Notes under the pieces: model-generated
What the model was told of the DNA's origin: nothing
The model's input: only the letters and a program-made list of their open reading frames with translations
The model's database searches: none
Translations under genes and position numbers: made by a program
Assembly (NCBI GenBank): GCA_035447945.1
Contig: DAOTHZ010000034.1
Location: 1 to 22,406, forward strand
DNA from: Syntrophomonas_B sp035447945
GTDB taxonomy: Bacteria > Bacillota > Syntrophomonadia > Syntrophomonadales > Syntrophomonadaceae
DNA: 22,406 bases
Direction of reading: 5' to 3'
Part shown: positions 7,317 through 15,913 of the stretch, piece by piece
Layout: each line of letters starts with the position of its first letter
Position numbering within the stretch: position 1 is the first letter of the stretch

Positions 7317-10145
7317 ATGCAAGACTATATTTATGTGAAGGGTGCGCGCGAGCACAATCTTAAAAATATTGATTTAAACATTCCCCGCAATAAACTGGTG
7401 GTATTTACCGGGGTTTCCGGATCAGGTAAATCCAGCCTGGCATTTGATACGATTTACAGTGAAGGCCAGCGCCGCTATGTGGAATCGCTTTCAACCTATG
7501 CCCGGCAGTTTCTGGGTCAGATGAACAAACCGGATGTGGATTACATCGCAGGATTATCTCCTTCCATTGCCATTGACCAAAAGACAACTTCCAACAATCC
7601 TCGTTCCACGGTCGGAACCGTGACCGAGATCTACGATTACTTGCGCTTGCTGTTTGCCCGGGTGGGCAAGCCCTATTGCCCCCATTGTCACCGCCCGATT
7701 CAGCGACAAACCGTCGATCAGGTTGTGGATACGGTGCTGGGACTGCAGGAAGGCAGTAAAATCAAAGTTCTGGCACCCATCATCAAGGCCCAAAAAGGCG
7801 AGCATCGCAAAGTCATTGAGGGACTCTTCAAAGACGGTTTTGTCCGATTGATGGTGGACGGTTATGAATATAGCTCTGAAGAAGAAATCAAGCTGGAGAA
7901 AAACAAAAAGCACGACATCAGCGCGGTGGTGGATCGCTTGATCATCAAGGCGGACATCCGCAGCCGTCTGGCTGAATCATTGGAACTGGCCTTTGAAATG
8001 GGCAATGGCATGGTGAAAATAATCGTTTTGGACACAACCGGTGAGGATGAAGCATTGATTTTCAGCCGTGATTTTGCCTGCCCGGAATGTGGTTTTAGCT
8101 TGCCCGAACTGAGCCCGCGCATGTTCTCCTTCAACAGCCCCTTTGGGGCCTGCCCGGAATGTGACGGGTTGGGAGAGAAAAAAGAAATCGATCCCGATTT
8201 GATATTGAACAAGGAAAAAAGTCTGGAAGACGGAGCGATCATACCTTGGTCAGGAGCATTTCACAACTATTACCGACAATTGGTAGCTGGCATGGCCAAA
8301 GCATACAAGATTCCACTGGACAAGCCGGTTAAAGATTTAAGTGCCAAACAGATTGAAACCATCCTGTACGGCAACGGAGGAGAACGGTTTAAAATCGAAT
8401 ATACGAATTCTTACGGAGAAAAAAGAGATTTTCATTCCGCCTTCGAAGGGATCGTCAACAATCTGGCCCGGCGTTATGCGGAAACCAGATCTGATGCTTC
8501 CCGGGAAGATTTGGAGAAATATGTAACCAGCAGTCCTTGCCAACGCTGTCAAGGGAAAAGACTGCGGGAAGAGATCCTCTGGGTATTACTGGGAAGCAAA
8601 TCGATTGCCGAGGTTAGTTCGTTTTCGATTCGGGAAAGCCTGGAGTTTTTTACTGTGTTACAGCTGAATGAAAGGGATATGACCATTGCCCGCCAAGTAA
8701 TCAAGGAAATCAAGACTCGCCTGGGATTCCTGATGGATGTCGGGCTTGATTATCTGACCCTTGATCGAGCGGCTGGCAGTCTGTCCGGTGGAGAGGCCCA
8801 GCGAATTCGTCTGGCGACCCAGGTGGGGTCCTCGCTGATGGGCGTGCTGTATGTGTTGGATGAGCCCAGTATTGGGCTGCATCCTCGTGACAATGATCGG
8901 CTGCTGGCGACTTTAAAGAGGTTGCGCGATTTGGGCAACACGGTTATTGTTGTCGAACATGATGAAGAAACCATGCACAATGCAGATTTCATAGTGGATA
9001 TCGGCCCGGGTGCCGGCGTGCATGGCGGGGAAGTGGTCGCGGCCGGGAGTCTGGATGACATTATACACAGTGAAGATTCCCTGACCGGGCAATATTTGTC
9101 CGGGCAGCGGGACATTGCCGTGCCGCTGCAGCGTCGGCCCGGCAACGGTCATGAACTGATCATCCGGGGCGCCAGGGAACATAATCTGAAAGATATTGAC
9201 GTTTCCATACCGCTGGGCAAAATGGTAGTTGTGACCGGCGTGTCGGGTTCCGGTAAAAGTACACTGATTGAAGATATCCTTTATCCGGCCTTAATGAAGA
9301 AATACTATGGCGGCCGGCACAAGCCCGGTCAATATAAAGAAATGATTGGAGCCGAGTACCTGGAAAAAGTTATCAATATCGACCAGTCACCGATTGGAAG
9401 GACACCGCGCTCCAATCCGGCAACCTATACCGGCGCTTTTGACGGAATTCGTGAACTTTATACCAATACCACCGAGTCCCGGATCCGGGGTTACAGCGCC
9501 GGCCGCTTCAGTTTTAATGTGCGCGGGGGCAGATGCGAAGCCTGCTCCGGCGATGGCATCATCAAAATCGAAATGCATTTTTTGCCGGATGTTTATATCC
9601 CCTGCGAGGTTTGCAAAGGCAAACGGTATAACCGGGAGACTCTGGAAGTAAAATATAAAGGACACAATATCGCTGACGTTTTGGCCATGACCGTTGACGA
9701 GGGAGTGGATTTGTTTAAAAATATCACCAAGGTACACCGCAAGCTGAAAGTTTTGCAGGATGTTGGCCTGGGCTACATTCAACTGGGACAACCGGCCCCG
9801 ACTTTGTCCGGCGGGGAAGCGCAGCGGGTCAAACTGGCCACCGAACTGTCCAAACGCTCACTGGGCAAAAACATTTATATTCTGGACGAGCCTACCACCG
9901 GGTTGCACAAGGAGGATATAAAACACCTGCTGGAAGTCCTTGACCGGCTGGTTGAGACCGGCAATACCGTCGTCATCATTGAGCACAATTTGGATGTCAT
10001 TAAATCAGCGGATCATATCATTGATCTGGGGCCGGAAGGCGGCGAAAACGGAGGCAGAATCATTGCCCAGGGGACCCCGGAGGAATTGATGCTGCAGCCG
10101 CAGTCTTATACCGGTCTCTATTTGCGCCGGGTTTTGCAATCTTAG
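7317..10145 (+). CDS. uvrA: UvrABC excinuclease subunit A
   Basis: UvrA is the damage-sensing ABC-type ATPase dimer that loads UvrB. The 942-residue protein has two nucleotide-binding modules: Walker A GVSGSGKS at 32-39 and 641-648, and ABC signatures LSGGEAQ at 489-495 and 830-836. Three cysteine pairs are visible: CPHC at 121-124, CPEC at 255-258 with CPEC at 279-282 (zinc site of the first module), and CEAC at 740-743 with CEVC at 763-766 (the zinc finger needed for damage recognition). Length is close to the 940 residues of E. coli UvrA. The start ATG follows the uvrB stop by 14 bases with CTGGAGG (7304-7310) between them, so the two are cotranscribed. Confidence 0.98.
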   Translation: MQDYIYVKGAREHNLKNIDLNIPRNKLVVFTGVSGSGKSSLAFDTIYSEGQRRYVESLSTYARQFLGQMNKPDVDYIAGLSPSIAIDQKTTSNNPRSTVGTVTEIYDYLRLLFARVGKPYCPHCHRPIQRQTVDQVVDTVLGLQEGSKIKVLAPIIKAQKGEHRKVIEGLFKDGFVRLMVDGYEYSSEEEIKLEKNKKHDISAVVDRLIIKADIRSRLAESLELAFEMGNGMVKIIVLDTTGEDEALIFSRDFACPECGFSLPELSPRMFSFNSPFGACPECDGLGEKKEIDPDLILNKEKSLEDGAIIPWSGAFHNYYRQLVAGMAKAYKIPLDKPVKDLSAKQIETILYGNGGERFKIEYTNSYGEKRDFHSAFEGIVNNLARRYAETRSDASREDLEKYVTSSPCQRCQGKRLREEILWVLLGSKSIAEVSSFSIRESLEFFTVLQLNERDMTIARQVIKEIKTRLGFLMDVGLDYLTLDRAAGSLSGGEAQRIRLATQVGSSLMGVLYVLDEPSIGLHPRDNDRLLATLKRLRDLGNTVIVVEHDEETMHNADFIVDIGPGAGVHGGEVVAAGSLDDIIHSEDSLTGQYLSGQRDIAVPLQRRPGNGHELIIRGAREHNLKDIDVSIPLGKMVVVTGVSGSGKSTLIEDILYPALMKKYYGGRHKPGQYKEMIGAEYLEKVINIDQSPIGRTPRSNPATYTGAFDGIRELYTNTTESRIRGYSAGRFSFNVRGGRCEACSGDGIIKIEMHFLPDVYIPCEVCKGKRYNRETLEVKYKGHNIADVLAMTVDEGVDLFKNITKVHRKLKVLQDVGLGYIQLGQPAPTLSGGEAQRVKLATELSKRSLGKNIYILDEPTTGLHKEDIKHLLEVLDRLVETGNTVVIIEHNLDVIKSADHIIDLGPEGGENGGRIIAQGTPEELMLQPQSYTGLYLRRVLQS

Positions 10146-10169
10146 CTGGTGATGATGCAGGAGGTATTT

Positions 10170-11984
10170 ATGGAGGCTTTGCGAGAGCGCTTAAAACATG
10201 TCCCTCTGCAACCGGGGGTATATCTTTTTAAAGATCAGGCAGATCGGGTCATCTATGTGGGCAAGGCCAAGATTCTGCGCAATCGTCTGCGTTCCTATTT
10301 TCAATCACCGCAGCATCTTCTGCCCAAAGTAAAGGCAATGATGATGCGGGTGGCTGATTTCGATTATGTGGTCAGCGGCAGTGAAGTAGAGGCTCTGATT
10401 TTGGAAAACAACCTCATAAAAGCCTATCAGCCTCGTTATAACATTTTATTGCGGGATGACAAAACCTATCCCTATATCAAAATCAGTGCGGATAAATATC
10501 CCCGGATTGCGATGGTACGCGAGAGCAAGGACAAAGTCTCCCGTTATTATGGTCCCTATACAGATGTGGGCAATATAAGAGAAACCTTGAAGCTGATAAA
10601 CAGTATCTTTCCATTGCGGACCTGTAAAAACCTGCGCGAGCAGACCCGCCCCTGTCTGAATTATGATTTGGGGAAGTGTCTGGCACCTTGCAGCGGGCAG
10701 GTCAGTGAAGCTGATTACCAGCTGATCGTGGAAGGTATGATCAATTTTTTGGAAGGAAGATCCCCGGATCTTTTGGTGACCAAAAAAGCCGAAATGCATG
10801 CTGCCGCTGCCCATCTCGATTTTGAAAAAGCTGCCCGGCTGCGCGATCAGATCAAGGCGATTCAGGCACTGGACGCCCGACAACAGGTGGTCTTTGATCA
10901 TCCCTACTGCCTCGACGCTATTGCCATGATCGCCGGAGAAAAGGAAAACCTGGCGCTGGTCTTTAAGATTCGCAAGGGGCAGGTCATTGCCAAGGATACC
11001 TATTGGCTGAAACAGGCCATGGAAGAAGCAAAAGGCGAGGTTATGGACTTCTTTCTCAAACATTACTATGGGGAAAACCAGGATATCCCCGACATTATTC
11101 TGCTTAACGAAGCGCCTGCCGAACAGCAGCTGCTGGAAAACTGGCTAAAGACCATCAGCGGTCGGGCAGGTCACTTCAGCATACCCATTCGGGGTGAGAA
11201 AAAGCGCATGATGGACATGGTTGCCGAGAATGCAAGACTGCTCTGGGAGGAAAAGACCCAGCAGGATTTGAAGGCTCACAGGATACTGCAGCATCTGGCA
11301 GAAAAACTGGAACTGGAAGTCCTCCCGGATCGAATCGAGTGTTATGATATTTCCCATCTGGCCGGAGAAGAAACCGTCGGTTCGATGGTAGTTTTTACCG
11401 GTGGACGCGAGGATCGTAAAGCGTACCGGCGCTTTAAACTTAGCCGCGACCAAAACGATGACTTTGCGTCTCTGCGGGAAGTACTGGAGCGAAGGTTTAC
11501 CGAGGCCCGGCAAGGCAACCCGGCATTTTTGCCGGAACCGGATCTTTTGTTGATTGATGGTGGATTGGGTCAGGTCAATGCCGTCAAGCGGATACTGACG
11601 CAGATGGGCGTGGAAACAGCCGTCGTTGGACTGGCCAAAAAGAATGAGGAAATCTTTTATCCCGGACAAGGCGAGCCCATCCGATTGGTACGTCGGGATG
11701 AAGGCCTGATGCTTTTGCAGCGCTTGCGGGATGAAGCCCATCGCTTTGCCATCACCTATAATCGTCAGCGGCGGGAGAAAAAAGTCACTCGTTCCATCCT
11801 CGATGAAATTCCAGGAATCGGCCCGCAACGCAAAAAAGCACTGCTCCGGCAATTCGGTTCAGTTGCCCGCCTGGAACAGGCCGAATTGGCTGAAATTACA
11901 GCCGTACCCGGTATGAACCGGGCGGTAGCGCAAAAAGTATATGATCATCTTCATCAACCAAAACAAAATGAAAAGCGAACGTGA
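10170..11984 (+). CDS. uvrC: UvrABC excinuclease subunit C
   Basis: UvrC is the nuclease that makes both incisions. The 604-residue protein has an N-terminal GIY-YIG nuclease domain (GVY at 16-18, YVGKAK at 29-34, LILENNLIK at 76-84) for the 3' cut, a UVR coiled coil around 202-237 for UvrB contact, an RNase H-like endonuclease domain with the YDISH and LLIDGG acidic motifs for the 5' cut, and two helix-hairpin-helix repeats in the last 60 residues (IPGIGP and VPGMNR). I chose the ATG at 10170 because CAGGAGG (10158-10164) is correctly placed before it; the GTG at 10149 would add seven unmatched residues over that site. It follows uvrA by 24 bases. An operon of all three uvr genes is more compact than the dispersed uvrC of many bacteria. 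Confidence 0.97.
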   Translation: MEALRERLKHVPLQPGVYLFKDQADRVIYVGKAKILRNRLRSYFQSPQHLLPKVKAMMMRVADFDYVVSGSEVEALILENNLIKAYQPRYNILLRDDKTYPYIKISADKYPRIAMVRESKDKVSRYYGPYTDVGNIRETLKLINSIFPLRTCKNLREQTRPCLNYDLGKCLAPCSGQVSEADYQLIVEGMINFLEGRSPDLLVTKKAEMHAAAAHLDFEKAARLRDQIKAIQALDARQQVVFDHPYCLDAIAMIAGEKENLALVFKIRKGQVIAKDTYWLKQAMEEAKGEVMDFFLKHYYGENQDIPDIILLNEAPAEQQLLENWLKTISGRAGHFSIPIRGEKKRMMDMVAENARLLWEEKTQQDLKAHRILQHLAEKLELEVLPDRIECYDISHLAGEETVGSMVVFTGGREDRKAYRRFKLSRDQNDDFASLREVLERRFTEARQGNPAFLPEPDLLLIDGGLGQVNAVKRILTQMGVETAVVGLAKKNEEIFYPGQGEPIRLVRRDEGLMLLQRLRDEAHRFAITYNRQRREKKVTRSILDEIPGIGPQRKKALLRQFGSVARLEQAELAEITAVPGMNRAVAQKVYDHLHQPKQNEKRT

Positions 11985-12181
11985 TTCCCTTGCATATCGT
12001 TTTTTCCTTCATTCCCGAGTATGTGGCAACTTCGGTTGTTGAAAACCCAACTGGAAAAGATCCTTTTGACCCTGACCGGCAGGCGGACACAAGCAGAAAA
12101 GTGTCTGAATGGCAGACGAAGTATCAGGTAGTCATCATGCGAAACAAGAGGCTTTATAAGAAATAATGGACATTGCTTAAA

Positions 12182-12195
12182 ATTTCCCGGGAAAT
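12182..12195. repeat. 14-base perfect palindrome, possible operator
   Basis: ATTTCCCGGGAAAT is its own reverse complement with no spacer, so it is more likely to be a dimeric protein site than an RNA hairpin. It lies about 45 bases before the candidate -35 of the YvlD-like gene. No regulator can be named. Confidence 0.35.
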
Positions 12196-12238
12196 ATAAC
12201 GAATGCATGAAGAATCGTGTTAGAATTTTATGAACATA

Positions 12239-12266
12239 TTGTGTATCATATTGTTAAGGGTATAAT
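12239..12266 (+). promoter_or_regulatory. Promoter of the YvlD-like membrane protein gene
   Basis: A perfect -10 TATAAT (12261-12266) is preceded after 16 bases by a weak -35, TTGTGT (12239-12244). Transcription would start near 12273, giving a leader of about 40 bases before the ATG at 12313, which has AAGGAGG (12300-12306) as ribosome binding site. Confidence 0.5.
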
Positions 12267-12312
12267 AATTGCATACCAATGAAAAAGTGCAGAACAGGGA
12301 AGGAGGCAAGTT

Positions 12313-12669
12313 ATGCAAGGCTGGCTGATTAGATGGATCTGCAATATATTTGCAATTATCCTGACCGCGTATATCATACCTGGTTTTGAGTTAACCATCT
12401 GGGGTGCGATTGTAGGATCAATATTCCTGGGGGTAATCAATGCAGTTATCAGACCATTGTTGCTGTTACTGACATTGCCGCTCAACGTATTGACTTTAGG
12501 CTTGTTTACTTTCATCATCAACGGTTTTATGCTCTACCTTACATCCGCGACCATCAAAGGTTTTACGATTCATGGCTTCTGGTGGGCTGTTTTGAGTGCC
12601 CTGCTGCTGAGCGTGATTAGTTTCTTAATCAGCTATTTGATCAAGGATAAAATGTTTCATCTCAAATAA
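12313..12669 (+). CDS. Small four-TM membrane protein, YvlD / phage holin 4_2 family
   Basis: The 118-residue protein has four hydrophobic segments (about 4-22, 28-50, 53-76 and 88-112). It carries the family signature of the YvlD group (Pfam Phage_holin_4_2): the start GWLIRW, an internal GVINAVIRP after the second segment, and a LPLNVLTLGLFTFIINGFML-like third segment. Despite the family name, members are ordinary chromosomal genes, not phage lysis genes, and their exact role is unknown. In B. subtilis yvlABCD lies in the same chromosomal neighbourhood as uvrBA, so the location is conserved. A strong ribosome binding site and its own promoter indicate a separate transcription unit. Confidence 0.88.
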   Translation: MQGWLIRWICNIFAIILTAYIIPGFELTIWGAIVGSIFLGVINAVIRPLLLLLTLPLNVLTLGLFTFIINGFMLYLTSATIKGFTIHGFWWAVLSALLLSVISFLISYLIKDKMFHLK

Positions 12670-12714
12670 TTATCATCGTTTGATTGGATTTGGTGAAGGA
12701 AGCAATGGCTGAAG

Positions 12715-12754
12715 CCCGCGCCTGAAGCGTACGACCGTACGCAGATTGCGCGGG
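12715..12754. repeat. 40-base nested inverted repeat (two-tier hairpin)
   Basis: An outer 7-base-pair stem, CCCGCGC (12715-12721) with GCGCGGG (12748-12754), encloses a symmetric 5+5 internal loop and an inner 7-base arm pair, GCGTACG (12727-12733) with CGTACGC (12736-12742). It is followed by ATTTTC, a poor T run, so it could be a weak or bidirectional terminator for the YvlD-like gene. The symmetry, GC-richness and tight apex also resemble REP-like palindromes. CTGAAGC occurs twice at its left side (12709-12715 and 12722-12728). I see no second copy in this window. Confidence 0.6.
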
Positions 12755-12921
12755 ATTTTCGCAACAAGAAAAAGAACAGCTGCAGGTTATTAATGTCCGA
12801 TTACGGGAAGAAATCTTAAGGCGTTGGCCAAGGTTACCCTAAGACGCACGGAATTACATTGAGAATACAACAATCTTCATCAACGCAGAGATTGATTTTG
12901 ATCATTGGGGCAGGAGGATAT

Positions 12922-13725
12922 ATGACGATCAAAATGGTAGCCTTGGACTTGGATGATACCTTGTTGAATTCCCAACTCAAAATTTCACCGGCTTGTGTCA
13001 GGGCGATCCGAGCTGCCCGGCAAAAAGGAGTCATCATCACGCTTTCAACCGGCAGGATGTTTCAATCAGCGCTTCCCTATGCCCGGCAATTGGAGATTGA
13101 TGTGCCGATCATAACGTATCAGGGAGCCTGGGTGAAAAGCTCCTTGAGCGGGGAAGTTCTATATTACCAGCCAGTACCGGCTGGCCTGGCTCGTCAGGTG
13201 ATGTTATTTTTTCGTCAACAGGGAGTACACTATCACTGTTATTACAATGATGAATTGTGTATCGAAAGTTCATCTGCAGAAGCAGATGATTATGCCTGCC
13301 TGGCGGGAGTAGACGCCCGGATGTACGACGATTTGATTACTGCGTTGGGGCATTATGATACGTTGAAAATCATGGCCATCAGCACCAACGAATCCCGGCT
13401 GCTGGAGATGGAAAAAGAGATGAAAGCAAGGTTTGCTGATCAACTTTACATCACCCGCTCCAAACCGTTTTATCTGGAAGTGATGAACCGGTTGGCCGGC
13501 AAAGCCCAGGCTCTGGCGTTGATTGCCGATCATCTCGGCATCCAACCGGCAGAAGTCATGGCGATTGGAGACAGTTTCAATGATTTGGATATGATCAAAT
13601 GGGCCGGTTGGGGGGTCGCAATGGGCAATGCCATTGCGTCAGTCAAAGAAGCGGCCGATTTTGTAACCTTTTCCAACGAGGAAGAAGGAGTGGCAGAAGC
13701 ATTGCAGCGCTTTGTTTTGCAGTAA
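12922..13725 (+). CDS. Cof-type HAD-IIB family phosphatase
   Basis: The 267-residue protein is a haloacid dehalogenase superfamily hydrolase of the Cof/YidA type, acting on small phosphorylated metabolites, often sugar phosphates. All four motifs are present: DLDDT at 9-13 (nucleophile D9, general acid D11), LSTGR at 41-45, K194, and GDSFND at 216-221 with the metal-binding aspartates. The long insertion between motifs II and III is the IIB cap that sets specificity. I use the ATG at 12922, with AGGAGG (12912-12917) before it; an in-frame TTG 21 codons upstream has no such site. It precedes sugar-metabolism genes, so a sugar phosphate substrate is plausible but not shown. Confidence 0.9.
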   Translation: MTIKMVALDLDDTLLNSQLKISPACVRAIRAARQKGVIITLSTGRMFQSALPYARQLEIDVPIITYQGAWVKSSLSGEVLYYQPVPAGLARQVMLFFRQQGVHYHCYYNDELCIESSSAEADDYACLAGVDARMYDDLITALGHYDTLKIMAISTNESRLLEMEKEMKARFADQLYITRSKPFYLEVMNRLAGKAQALALIADHLGIQPAEVMAIGDSFNDLDMIKWAGWGVAMGNAIASVKEAADFVTFSNEEEGVAEALQRFVLQ

Positions 13726-13771
13726 TTTGGCTGCAGATAAAATAAATTTACGCAAGGAGAGGTTATAGCAC

Positions 13772-14893
13772 ATGGCTTCCAAAGTATATTTTGCCAATCT
13801 GCGTATCAACTCCGGCAGTTTGCTGGATCGAGCAGAGAAAGTATTAACCCAGGCAGGATTTGCCAAAATTATAGCACCCCGTGATCTGGTCGCGATCAAG
13901 CTTCATTTTGGAGAAAGCGGCAATTTGGCCTATATCAAACCACCCTATGTACGTCGGGTGGTGGAAATGATTAAAAAACTGGAAGGACGTCCTTTCCTGA
14001 CGGATGCCAATACGCTTTATGTCGGTACCAGGGCCAATTCGGTTGATCATCTGGAAACCGCCATTCAAAATGGTTTCGATTATGCAGTGGTCGGTGCACC
14101 GCTGATTATTGCAGACGGTCTGACTGGCAAGGATTATGTGAAAGTAAAGATCAACGGAGATCATTTAAAAGAAGTCAATATAGCCAGCAATGCTTACCAC
14201 GCAGACGCCATGGTGGTAATGAGTCATTTTAAGTGCCATGAACTAACCGGTTTTGGGGGAGCATTAAAGAACCTGGGCATGGGACTGGGATCACGCAGCG
14301 GCAAACAACAGATGCATTCCGATGTATTACCGTCGGTTTTTGATAAAAAATGCACCGGATGTGCAAAATGTATGGAGTGGTGTCCTGCTGATGCCATTGC
14401 CATGCAAGCTTGGGACGGCAATAAAAAAGGACGCAAAGCAGTGATCATGGCAGACAAGTGCTGGGGTTGCGGCGAATGCATTGTCAGTTGTAAATTCGGA
14501 GCAATCCGGCCAAACTGGAAGACCCGGCCGGAAGCATCACAGGAAAAGATGGCCGAATATGCACTGGGCGCGGTCCAAAACAAGGCAGACAAAACCATCT
14601 ATATTAATTTTGTTACCGATATCAGTCCTGAATGTGACTGCATCAGCCACAATGATTTCCCGATTGTTCAGGATATCGGATTTCTGGCTTCGACCGATCC
14701 GGTGGCACTGGATATGGCTTGTGTGGATATGGTCAACCGCATGCCAGCCATGCCAGGTTCCGTGATTGAAGGCCTGGCCGCGGGAGAAGATAAATTCCGG
14801 GCGGTTCATCCGGATATTGATTGGCTGCCGCAGCTGGTTCATGCAGAAAAAATCGGGTTAGGCAGCAGGCAATATGAGTTGATTGGCAAATAA
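13772..14893 (+). CDS. DUF362 protein with two 4Fe-4S ferredoxin motifs
   Basis: The 373-residue cytoplasmic protein has a DUF362 domain wrapped around a dicluster ferredoxin insert. The cluster ligands are C194, C197, C200, C204 (CTGCAKCMEWCP) and C230, C233, C236, C240 (CWGCGECIVSCK). The DUF362 part shows K-L-H-F-G near 43-47, SHFKCHELTGFGGALKNLG at 151-169 and STDPVALD at 307-314. An extra C288-x-C290 pair sits in the C-terminal half. Such proteins are common in anaerobes and are presumed redox or cofactor proteins; no substrate is established. The start ATG has AAGGAGAGG (13754-13762) upstream. It lies 15 bases before the ROK kinase gene and 46 after the HAD gene, so the three are probably one transcript. 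Confidence 0.9.
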   Translation: MASKVYFANLRINSGSLLDRAEKVLTQAGFAKIIAPRDLVAIKLHFGESGNLAYIKPPYVRRVVEMIKKLEGRPFLTDANTLYVGTRANSVDHLETAIQNGFDYAVVGAPLIIADGLTGKDYVKVKINGDHLKEVNIASNAYHADAMVVMSHFKCHELTGFGGALKNLGMGLGSRSGKQQMHSDVLPSVFDKKCTGCAKCMEWCPADAIAMQAWDGNKKGRKAVIMADKCWGCGECIVSCKFGAIRPNWKTRPEASQEKMAEYALGAVQNKADKTIYINFVTDISPECDCISHNDFPIVQDIGFLASTDPVALDMACVDMVNRMPAMPGSVIEGLAAGEDKFRAVHPDIDWLPQLVHAEKIGLGSRQYELIGK

Positions 14894-14908
14894 GCAGGAG
14901 GCAGGGTT

Positions 14909-15913
14909 TTGCAGGATTTCATCGTAGCCGTCGATATTGGCGGAAGTAAAATACTGGGCGCCGTATTGGACCGTTCCGGTCAGATCCTGTTACGCCGTCG
15001 TGAGGCCACGGCCGCCATCGGCAAACCCGATGTGGTGGTCGGGCAGGTGGCCGGCATGATCACGGAAATGAAGAACGAGATGGGCCTTCAGGAAGATGAT
15101 ATCCTGGGAATTGGCGTGGGTGTGCCGGGACCGCTTGATTTTCGAACCGGAGTGGTGGAGGGCTCCCCCAACTTAAAATGGGAAAAATATCCCTTGCGGG
15201 AGAAGCTGCGCAGCAGGTTGGGGAGTCATTTGTGGCTGGACAAAGACACCAATGCTGCTGTTCTGGGTGAGTATTATTATGGTTTAACACCGTTGTGCGG
15301 ACATCTGATTTATGTCACCGTCAGCAGCGGCGTGGGCGGAGGGATTATCACCGATGGTCAGCTTTTACATGGAATCAATGGAGGCGGCGGCGAAATAGGC
15401 CATATGGTGGTGGCGCCTGAGGGTGACATTTGTGGCTGTGGAAGGCGGGGATGTCTGGAGGTAATGGCTTCCGGCTGGGCTGTGACCCGTGAAGCGAATG
15501 CTTTGATCGCGCGGGGCAGCGGCAACGGAATTCTCAGCCACGTTCGTCCCGGGCAAGCGGTTGGTCCGCGCGAAGTAGGGATGGCTGCCCGCCAAGGGGA
15601 CTCTGTATCGCTGCAGCTGATAGAACGAACCGGTTCCTATCTGGGGATGGCGATTGCCAATCTGGTCAATATCTTCAATCCGGCAAAGATTGTGCTGGGC
15701 GGGGGAATGGCCTTGGGGCTGCAGGATCTGCTCTTGCCGATCATCCAGAAGAAAGTGAGCAGCAATGTTTTTACTTTGCATCGCCGTGATTTATATATAG
15801 AAATGACCCGTTTGGGGGAAGATATTGTCTTGGCAGGCTGTGCCGCCATGGTTTTGCAGGAGACCAGCACTGTCAATGAGTGTAACAGGAAGGGGTTTAG
15901 CGATGACGATTGA
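14909..15913 (+). CDS. ROK family sugar kinase (glucokinase-like)
   Basis: The 334-residue protein has the N-terminal phosphate-binding motif DIGGSK at 9-14, the catalytic aspartate in KDTNAA at 112-117 (D113), SSGVGGG at 139-145, and the ROK zinc site made of H165 (GEIGH) with C175, C177 and C182 (CGCGRRGCLE). A second nucleotide-binding stretch, VLGGGM, is at 262-267. It most likely phosphorylates glucose or a related hexose with ATP; ROK members also include N-acetylmannosamine and fructose kinases and repressors, but there is no N-terminal DNA-binding domain here. The TTG start has AGGAGG (14896-14901) seven bases upstream. The 3' end overlaps the sugar-phosphate isomerase gene by 11 bases, consistent with glucose being phosphorylated and then isomerised. 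Confidence 0.92.
   Translation: MQDFIVAVDIGGSKILGAVLDRSGQILLRRREATAAIGKPDVVVGQVAGMITEMKNEMGLQEDDILGIGVGVPGPLDFRTGVVEGSPNLKWEKYPLREKLRSRLGSHLWLDKDTNAAVLGEYYYGLTPLCGHLIYVTVSSGVGGGIITDGQLLHGINGGGGEIGHMVVAPEGDICGCGRRGCLEVMASGWAVTREANALIARGSGNGILSHVRPGQAVGPREVGMAARQGDSVSLQLIERTGSYLGMAIANLVNIFNPAKIVLGGGMALGLQDLLLPIIQKKVSSNVFTLHRRDLYIEMTRLGEDIVLAGCAAMVLQETSTVNECNRKGFSDDD

Larger units (their letters stand above)
11985..12312 (+). other. 328-base spacer without a convincing gene
   Basis: The spacer between uvrC and the YvlD-like gene holds no recognisable protein or RNA gene. A 61-codon frame (11981-12166) begins with GTG overlapping the uvrC stop as GTGA, but it lacks a ribosome binding site and any family resemblance. 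No good terminator is visible after uvrC. A 14-base perfect palindrome lies at 12182-12195 and a promoter at 12239-12266. The second half is clearly more AT-rich. Confidence 0.6.

Noticed and set aside
12313..12669. Phage origin suggested by the holin-type family name
   Set aside because: Only one small YvlD-type gene is present, with no endolysin, structural or integrase genes nearby, and the neighbourhood matches ordinary chromosomal yvlD.
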